Part shown: piece by piece, positions 5,998 to 10,348 of the stretch
Numbering within the stretch: the first letter of the stretch is position 1
Layout of the letters: the number at the start of each line of letters is the position of its first letter
Assembly: GCA_019416395.1 (NCBI GenBank)
Contig: DXXH01000088.1
Location: 1-10,348 of the forward strand
DNA from: Clostridiales bacterium
GTDB lineage: Bacteria > Bacillota > Clostridia > Oscillospirales > Acutalibacteraceae
Reading direction: 5' to 3'
Length of the DNA stretch: 10,348 nt
Translations under genes and position numbers: made by a program
The notes under the pieces: model-generated
What the model saw: the letters and a program-made list of their open reading frames with translations, nothing else
What the model was told of the DNA's origin: nothing
The model's database searches: none

Positions 5998-7295
5998 GCT
6001 TTTTCTCGATGGGTGGAAACCCCATCTCCTCCTTCTTTTGTTAGTTTGAAAAATATGTCAGGATCCTTCTTTTGCTGATAGCGCAGCCAGTAGCCGGCAA
6101 TCAAAGAAGAAAGCATTGTGGTCAAAATCAGGACGGTAAAGAACTCCACGCTGATGATCTTGCTGGAATAGGCCACGGTAGCCAGAACGATTCCGGGGCC
6201 GCCCCGGGCGTTCATGGTGACGGCAAAGTTCCCGATGACCGCTTTCCTCAGATTGGTGAATTGAAGCATCAAAATGGTGCCAATGGCTTCCAAACCAAAA
6301 GCGATCACAAAGAACAGGGCGAAGCGGATCAAGGAGAAATGGTGGATCAAGTTCAATTGAATGCCTACCAGTGCGAAATAAATGGGCACAAACAGGGAAA
6401 AGGCAATGTTGGAAACGGCTTCCATGCGGCCTTTCGCGGCGTCGTCCCGTTTGGAGATGGCCTTTACCAGGTATCCCACCAGGAAAGCGGAATACATGAT
6501 GTTGATGCCTACCCGGCAAAGCAAGGCGCAAACCAGGAAAAGGGCTACAAAACTGATGGTGTAGAAATCCGTGGCCCGGACTTGCCGCCGGTATCCAACA
6601 GGCAGATGGTCGGCAAACAGCTTGGCCGCCACAAACATGCCCAGCGTCAGCAGAACCACAATCGCCATATCCAGGGGATCGGCGGTACCGGTTTCTGCCA
6701 CCCGTGTGGCCAGGTTCAGCAGGATCCATAAGCAAAGGTCCTGAAGGGTGGAGACGGTAAGCACCGTATTGGTAAAGGGGGTGTTCATAACCCCCATATC
6801 GAAGAAGATCTTGGAAATCACAGGGATCGACGTAATGGCCACCCCGATGATAAACACCAGCACAAAGGAAAACTGATTTTGTGTTTCTCCGATGAAATTG
6901 TCTTTCATCAAAAAGGCGAAGGGGATACCGCCCAGCATGGGGAGCAAGGTGGCTCCCACGAAGACACAGCCGATAATGCGGCGGTTTTCTTTACCTGTTT
7001 GGATCTGGGTGTTATACCCAGAGGAAAACATGAGAAACACCAAACCAAATTGGTAGATCAAGTTCAGTACTTTTCCTTCTTGGGGATAGGCCTGAAACAC
7101 AGCTTCCATGGCTGAGGGGAAGAAGTGATACAGGAAGGTGCCGCCAAAGAGCATGCCACCCAGGATTTCTCCGATCACTTTGGGCGCCCGGAAAGCCTCA
7201 ACGATTTTCCCGCCGATATAGGCCCCCGCCAGAAGCAGAGCAAGGGCTAAAAAGGTGATAAATACCTCTTGATCTTTTAACGTTTCTAAGCTCAT
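5994..7295 (-). CDS. CPA2-type cation:proton antiporter (KefB/GerN-like membrane domain)
   Basis: 433 residues, very hydrophobic, about 12-13 membrane segments, typical of the membrane domain of CPA2 exchangers. Marks include PKVIGEILGGML (38-49), SGYNTQ after the third segment, the ion-site motif LQDL with Q185-D186, FVPIYFALVGIQLN (302-315), and MNARGGPGIV (361-370), close to the family's RG motif. Q-D rather than D-D or N-D at the ion site is the form seen in KefB/KefC-type potassium exchangers; substrate and direction are not settled by this. There is no C-terminal RCK/TrkA-N domain, only a short basic cytoplasmic tail. AAGGAGGGG lies 6 bases before the ATG at 7295. The gene overlaps the pyruvate-kinase-like start by 4 bases, implying coupled translation. 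A candidate promoter sits just upstream. It might support ion or pH balance for, or transport linked to, the sulfonation genes; this is inference. Confidence 0.85.
   Translation of the reverse strand: MSLETLKDQEVFITFLALALLLAGAYIGGKIVEAFRAPKVIGEILGGMLFGGTFLYHFFPSAMEAVFQAYPQEGKVLNLIYQFGLVFLMFSSGYNTQIQTGKENRRIIGCVFVGATLLPMLGGIPFAFLMKDNFIGETQNQFSFVLVFIIGVAITSIPVISKIFFDMGVMNTPFTNTVLTVSTLQDLCLWILLNLATRVAETGTADPLDMAIVVLLTLGMFVAAKLFADHLPVGYRRQVRATDFYTISFVALFLVCALLCRVGINIMYSAFLVGYLVKAISKRDDAAKGRMEAVSNIAFSLFVPIYFALVGIQLNLIHHFSLIRFALFFVIAFGLEAIGTILMLQFTNLRKAVIGNFAVTMNARGGPGIVLATVAYSSKIISVEFFTVLILTTMLSSLIAGYWLRYQQKKDPDIFFKLTKEGGDGVSTHREKA
5998..6034 (-). promoter_or_regulatory. Distant ribosome site plus hairpin before the pyruvate-kinase-like gene
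   Basis: Within the last codons of the antiporter the minus strand has AAGGAGGAG (6034-6026), then a 6-bp inverted repeat (GATGGG 6026-6021 and CCCATC 6013-6008, 7-base loop), then 10 bases to the ATG at 5997. The linear distance from AGGAGG to the ATG is about 30 bases, too long for normal use. With the hairpin folded it shortens to about 11. Initiation by coupling at the ATGA overlap is the simpler alternative. Confidence 0.35.
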
Positions 7296-7311
7296 GAAAG
7301 CCCCTCCTTCT

Positions 7312-7335
7312 TACTGTACTTTCAGTATATCACTG
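7312..7335 (-). promoter_or_regulatory. Candidate extended -10 promoter with inverted repeats before the antiporter gene
   Basis: The 102-base gap between the HTH gene and the antiporter gene contains, on the minus strand, TGATATACT (7332-7324), a TGn extended -10 with TATACT. No convincing -35 lies 16-18 bases upstream. Transcription would start about 20 bases before the ATG. Short inverted repeats overlap it: TACTG (7312-7316) with CAGTA (7323-7327), and CAGT (7323-7326) with ACTG (7332-7335), which could form an operator. The gap also holds a 5-bp inverted repeat GGAGT/ACTCC (7364-7368, 7377-7381), too weak to call a terminator. Confidence 0.4.
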
Positions 7336-7397
7336 GGAATCTCAAGAAGGAAGGGCAAAAGGCGGAGTTTGGTCGTACTCCAAGAAAGAAGGAAAAT

Positions 7398-7643
7398 TTA
7401 CTTAGATTGGAGAATTTTATAGATGCGGGAGATGCTCAAGTCGTATTTGTGAGCCAGGTCGGCAATTTCATATTGCCCACTGTAGAAATCGTCTTTCAAC
7501 TGTATGTTGCGTTCATTCCGGTCGGCAGGAGTGCCGCTGGCAGGGAAGTACACCGTTGTGCCGGCCAGTTCGTCCAGCACTTTCTGATAGGTGTTTTCCC
7601 CCAGAAGCTCCCGGAGTTTTTTTAAAGCGGTTTGGGAATTCAT
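7398..7643 (-). CDS. Small Mor-like helix-turn-helix protein
   Basis: 81 residues. The C-terminal half (about 44-78, RNERNIQLKDDF... through EIADLAHKYDLSISRIYKILQ at 59-79) is a clear helix-turn-helix of the kind found in Mor transcription activators and resolvase-like DNA-binding tails. The N-terminal part LRELLGENTYQKVLDELAGTTVYFP also fits the Mor pattern (a helix, then a G-T-x-V/I-Y-x-P strand). It is likely a DNA-binding regulator, possibly of its own operon. The start codon lies 3 bases after the sat stop and no good ribosome site is visible (only GAGTGAG), so translation is probably coupled to sat. No phage genes surround it, so a chromosomal regulator is more likely than a prophage remnant. 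The 102 bases downstream hold the candidate promoter and inverted repeats it might bind. Confidence 0.75.
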   Translation of the reverse strand: MNSQTALKKLRELLGENTYQKVLDELAGTTVYFPASGTPADRNERNIQLKDDFYSGQYEIADLAHKYDLSISRIYKILQSK

Positions 7644-7646
7644 AGC

Positions 7647-8705
7647 TCACTCAATAAAGATTTGGCCGCAGGCCAGAATGGCTTCAAAGATCTCCTTGCG
7701 CATCATCAGTTCGTCGGGGATATACCCTTGGGAAATATATTTGCGGATAATGGTGCCGCTGATTTCCACCCGTCCGGTATCGTAATGGGCGCAGTGTTTG
7801 TCCGTGACCACTTGGCCGCAGATTTTGCAGTAATAGGGTTCCCGCATCAGCAGCAAATGGATTCCCAGATCGTGTTCTTCGGACAACCGGCGTGCCAAGG
7901 CGTGAGCGTCGTATGCCCCGTAGTAGCCGCCTACACCGGCGTGATCCCGGCCAATGATAAAGTGGGTGCAGCCCAGATTCCGGCGGATAATGGCGTGAAA
8001 AACGGCCTCACGGGGACCGGCATACCGCATCTGCGTCTTGAGTCCCGCAACGTAAACACGGTCTTTGGGATAGAATTGCTGGCTCATGGCATGGTATGCT
8101 GCCATCACCGCTTCTTCCGTGAAATCGCCTTTTTTCTTCCAGCCGGTGATGGGGTTGATAAACAAGCCGTCGCACAGCTCCAGAGCAGCCCGCTGCAAAT
8201 GCTCATGGGCTTTGTGCACTGGGTTCCGGGTTTGAAAGCCAGCCACAGTTTTCCAGCCGTTTTGGGCAAAGATCGCCTTTGTGTGTTCCGGGCGCAACGC
8301 TCCTTCCAAATAGGAGCGCTCTGTCAGCCGGACAGGGCCACCCACCCGGTAGGGGGAACGTTCCAGTTCCTTTTTTACCCCAGGGTGGGCTGTTTCGCTG
8401 GTGAGAAAGATGGTGCTGATATCTTCCGGCGTTACCTCATATAAGCTTTCCACCGTCAATTCAGCCACAGGCTTGTCCTCAAAAGTGAGGTACAGGGTGT
8501 CGCCTGTTCGGGTTTCCTTATAGAGTTTTTCAGGAATATCCAAGGTGACGGGAATGGTAAAAACACTGCCGTCCGCCAGGCAGAAGCGGTCCACCACATT
8601 GCGGAAATCCTCTTCTCCCATGAAGCCTTTCAGAGGCGCTAAAAGGCCTGTTTCGATGTTGATTACGTCCTGAAGCGTTTCTTCGTTGATCGAGGCGAAA
8701 TTCAT
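7647..8705 (-). CDS. sat: ATP sulfurylase (sulfate adenylyltransferase), single-chain type
   Basis: Makes APS and pyrophosphate from ATP and sulfate, the first step of sulfate activation, in the cytoplasm. Motifs of the single-chain enzyme are intact: QTRNPVHKAHE (158-168), MRYAGPREA (226-234), GRDHAGVG (252-259) and ISGTIIR (315-321). A probable zinc site is formed by C293, C296, C305 and H307 (CKIC ... CAH). At 352 residues it is a little short for the family because the N-terminal domain begins late; no APS kinase is fused to it. The start at 8705 is chosen over an in-frame Met at 8723: it has GGAGGA 8 bases upstream and overlaps the cysC stop as ATGA, a coupled junction. It stands between cysC and the Mor-like gene. 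No sulfite-forming genes are in the window, which points to PAPS supply. Confidence 0.95.
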   Translation of the reverse strand: MNFASINEETLQDVINIETGLLAPLKGFMGEEDFRNVVDRFCLADGSVFTIPVTLDIPEKLYKETRTGDTLYLTFEDKPVAELTVESLYEVTPEDISTIFLTSETAHPGVKKELERSPYRVGGPVRLTERSYLEGALRPEHTKAIFAQNGWKTVAGFQTRNPVHKAHEHLQRAALELCDGLFINPITGWKKKGDFTEEAVMAAYHAMSQQFYPKDRVYVAGLKTQMRYAGPREAVFHAIIRRNLGCTHFIIGRDHAGVGGYYGAYDAHALARRLSEEHDLGIHLLLMREPYYCKICGQVVTDKHCAHYDTGRVEISGTIIRKYISQGYIPDELMMRKEIFEAILACGQIFIE

Positions 8706-9214
8706 GCTTGTAATCCTCCACACTGAGCAAGATAGTCCAGAACCGCTTGGAAGGTTTCGTCTTCCGTCATTTTATCCACTTCCAGCACCAGGTCCGGGTG
8801 TTGCGGCTCGTCGAAAGAAGCGTCGATTCCCACAATGGGAGTTTTTCCCTCGTTTTCCCGGTAAACGCCTTTGACGTCATTTTTCCGGCTGACAGCCAGA
8901 TCCTTTTTCAAATAGATCTCATGATAGCCGGGGATTTTTCGCCGGGCAAGAGCGCGCAGGTGCTCCAGAGGGGAAATATTGCAGATAATACCCACAATGC
9001 CATTCCGGTCCAAAAGGTAGGCGCCGAGAATGATCCGTTTGATGTTTGCTTCCCGGTCCGCATCGGTGTAACCCAGATCCCGGTCAAACAAATCCCGCAC
9101 GTCATCCCCGTCAATCAGATCGTTTTTGATCCTCTGCTCTTGAAAGTACCGCTGTAAACGGCGGCCTATGGTGGTTTTTCCGGCTCCAGAAATGCCGATA
9201 AGCCAAATAATCAT
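8702..9214 (-). CDS. cysC: Adenylyl-sulfate (APS) kinase
   Basis: Phosphorylates APS at the 3' position with ATP, giving PAPS and ADP. 170 residues. The P-loop GISGAGKT is at 7-14, DGDDVR at 35-40, GYTDADREANIKR at 48-60, NISPLEHLR at 79-87 (S81 matches the phospho-Ser position of bacterial CysC) and KNDVKGVY at 111-118, in place of the usual RDPKGLY. The protein starts almost directly at the P-loop and lacks the 20-25 residues that precede it in many CysC proteins; this is also seen in compact CysC domains. GGAGGA lies 7 bases before the ATG. The gene begins 30 bases after the sulfotransferase stop and overlaps the sat start by 4 bases, so all three are likely made from one message, a set that would both make and use PAPS. 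Confidence 0.95.
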   Translation of the reverse strand: MIIWLIGISGAGKTTIGRRLQRYFQEQRIKNDLIDGDDVRDLFDRDLGYTDADREANIKRIILGAYLLDRNGIVGIICNISPLEHLRALARRKIPGYHEIYLKKDLAVSRKNDVKGVYRENEGKTPIVGIDASFDEPQHPDLVLEVDKMTEDETFQAVLDYLAQCGGLQA

Positions 9215-9244
9215 GCTGTTATCCTCCGTTCGCTTGTGTATGGG

Positions 9245-10348
9245 TCAATGGTAAAGGGGCTGCTCCAGCAAATTTGGGTCTAGCTGTAGCTTTTTCATCA
9301 TGCGCAGGGGCTGATAGTTTTTGTTGATGAACCGCAAGTCTTTGGACAAGAGCTGGGCAACTTGTAACCGGTTCTTTTTGCAGGTATCCAAGGTCTTTTG
9401 TACCGCTTCTTCAATGGCTTCTTCGGTTAAATTGACTTCTTTTCCTTCTTTGGCATCTTTTACGCTTAAGGACGCCAGGTGCTTTCTCCAGGATTTGGCG
9501 ATAAACGAATCCATGCAGGTGAACTTGTCCAGCTTATCCAGAATCCAGTCCTCGGTGACTTCTTCCCCCTTGTAATAGTGGAAATCATACCCGTATTCCT
9601 GGTACACGTCCCGGAAGAAATATTCTAAAAACGCCCGCTCGTCGTCGTTGGCAAAGTCATCGTAAGTGCGGTATACGGTGGCAGGGTCAAATCCTCGCAC
9701 ATTTCCTTCCATACTCTCTGGGTTGATGCCCTTACTGCTGGAACAATAGGTCATGCTTTCTGTATAGGGGATATCTAAAAATTCCGCCAGGGCTGTAAAC
9801 GTGGCTTTGGGATTCAGCTTGCCGTCTTCAAAACGCACCAGGACGCTGTCCTTGAACAGCCGGTCCTGCCAGTCAATCATAAAACTGCGGTTGAGCAGGT
9901 AGGTGGCAATCGCGTCGGGAATCACTGCGTTCTTGTCAGCATCGTCCAGCTGCTTTGCCATAAACCGCACCGTGGCGGCATAACTGGTGGTGAGACGCCG
10001 CATGGGGGTGAAGGTCTTTATGTATTTGAACTGCTGGAACAGCGGCGATTTGGCGATCTGCTCGTATTGCTCGGAATACAGCATGGTAGCCCCCGTTTTG
10101 GGATCTGTTTTCAGGGAGTATATTAAATTGTAAAAGTGGGGCTGGAACAGCAGTGCAGGAACAATTCTAGAGCCTTTATCCAGTCCCTGGTTCATGGCCG
10201 AAGAATTTAAAAAGGTAGCTACTAGAAAATCTTTCGCCGTGGGGTGCTTCACCTGGGCCATTTGGGCTTGAATGGAATTGTTGATCTTATCCAGGTGCTC
10301 ATATTTATCCTGGATATCCTTCACCAGGTCCGTGATGCGGTCCAGTAT
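9245..10348 (-). CDS. Sulfotransferase family protein, C-terminal part (5' end outside window)
   Basis: The frame is open to the window edge (367 residues visible); a GTG at 10324 is internal. Residues are counted from that GTG. The best family mark is DSVLVRFEDGKLNPKATFTALAEFLDI (159-185), matching the sulfotransferase pattern lvRYEDL..dP..tl..l..FLgI, followed by an aromatic-rich stretch with FRDVYQEYGYDF (237-248). The N-terminal P-loop that binds the 5'-phosphosulfate (PKxGTTxL-like) must lie beyond the window and cannot be checked. The region expected to hold the 3'-phosphate site reads KTFTPMRRLTTSY (103-115): a Ser/Thr is there, but the usual Arg of R-D/N-P is not evident. The C-terminus adds about 100 mostly helical, charged residues. 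Predicted role: transfer of sulfonate from PAPS to an unknown acceptor such as a glycan, lipid or small molecule. The cysC/sat neighbours strongly support it. Confidence 0.8.
   Translation of the reverse strand: MLDRITDLVKDIQDKYEHLDKINNSIQAQMAQVKHPTAKDFLVATFLNSSAMNQGLDKGSRIVPALLFQPHFYNLIYSLKTDPKTGATMLYSEQYEQIAKSPLFQQFKYIKTFTPMRRLTTSYAATVRFMAKQLDDADKNAVIPDAIATYLLNRSFMIDWQDRLFKDSVLVRFEDGKLNPKATFTALAEFLDIPYTESMTYCSSSKGINPESMEGNVRGFDPATVYRTYDDFANDDERAFLEYFFRDVYQEYGYDFHYYKGEEVTEDWILDKLDKFTCMDSFIAKSWRKHLASLSVKDAKEGKEVNLTEEAIEEAVQKTLDTCKKNRLQVAQLLSKDLRFINKNYQPLRMMKKLQLDPNLLEQPLYH

Noticed and set aside
7364..7381. GGAGT/ACTCC inverted repeat after the HTH gene as a terminator
   Set aside because: Only five base pairs with an 8-base loop and a short T run; too weak to claim.
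7398..7643. Prophage origin suggested by the Mor-like protein
   Set aside because: No integrase, structural or lysis genes or attachment repeats nearby; the gene is tightly packed behind sat.
7632..8444. 270-codon open frame on the plus strand opposite sat
   Set aside because: Shadow of sat, whose catalytic motifs are all on the minus strand.
8706..8723. Upstream Met start for sat at 8723
   Set aside because: It lies inside cysC without its own ribosome site. The ATG at 8705 has GGAGGA at 8 bases and forms the usual ATGA overlap.
4186..10348. Reading the operon as assimilatory sulfate reduction for cysteine synthesis
   Set aside because: No PAPS/APS reductase, sulfite reductase or cysteine synthase gene is present, whereas a sulfotransferase is. 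Genes outside the window could still change this.
1..10348. CRISPR arrays, insertion sequences, tRNA or rRNA genes
   Set aside because: No regularly spaced repeats, terminal inverted repeats, transposase motifs or cloverleaf-like segments were noticed on either strand by eye.

Overview
The window looks like chromosomal DNA from a gut-type Gram-positive anaerobe of the Clostridia, most likely Oscillospiraceae/Ruminococcaceae-like. The grounds are strong AGGAGG-type ribosome sites, a lipoprotein with an acidic Ser/Glu linker, an FtsA-like protein with an extended C-terminus, a hemerythrin, and a base composition a little above 50% GC by eye. The genus is not determined. I see no mobile element, CRISPR array, tRNA or rRNA.

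Left part (1-4175). The 3' end of a long FtsA/actin-like gene and a lipoprotein gene run rightward. They meet, tail to tail with a 16-base overlap, a leftward gene for a single-domain Clp/Hsp100-type AAA+ ATPase. That ATPase gene is divergent from a bacteriohemerythrin gene. The spacer between them carries candidate promoters and a hairpin that covers part of the ATPase ribosome site. A strong hairpin with T/A flanks closes both the hemerythrin gene and the long leftward operon that faces it.

Right part (4186-10348). Seven genes lie head to tail on the minus strand. In transcription order they are: a sulfotransferase (5' end outside the window), APS kinase (cysC), ATP sulfurylase (sat), a small Mor-like helix-turn-helix protein, a CPA2-type cation/proton antiporter, a short pyruvate-kinase-like enzyme and a PHP-family phosphoesterase. 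Two junctions are ATGA overlaps and the other gaps are 3, 30, 36 and 102 bases. The 102-base gap carries a candidate internal promoter.

How it may work together (inference): Sat and CysC make the sulfonate donor PAPS and the sulfotransferase uses it on an unknown acceptor. The PHP enzyme belongs to a family with known 3',5'-nucleoside bisphosphate phosphatase members, so it could remove the product PAP. The pyruvate-kinase-like protein could turn the ADP made by CysC back into ATP. It keeps the catalytic residues, lacks the C-terminal regulatory domain and has the Leu/Lys signature of potassium-independent pyruvate kinases. The antiporter may supply ion or pH balance, or transport. No PAPS reductase or sulfite reductase is present in the window, so the locus looks built for sulfonation rather than cysteine synthesis.
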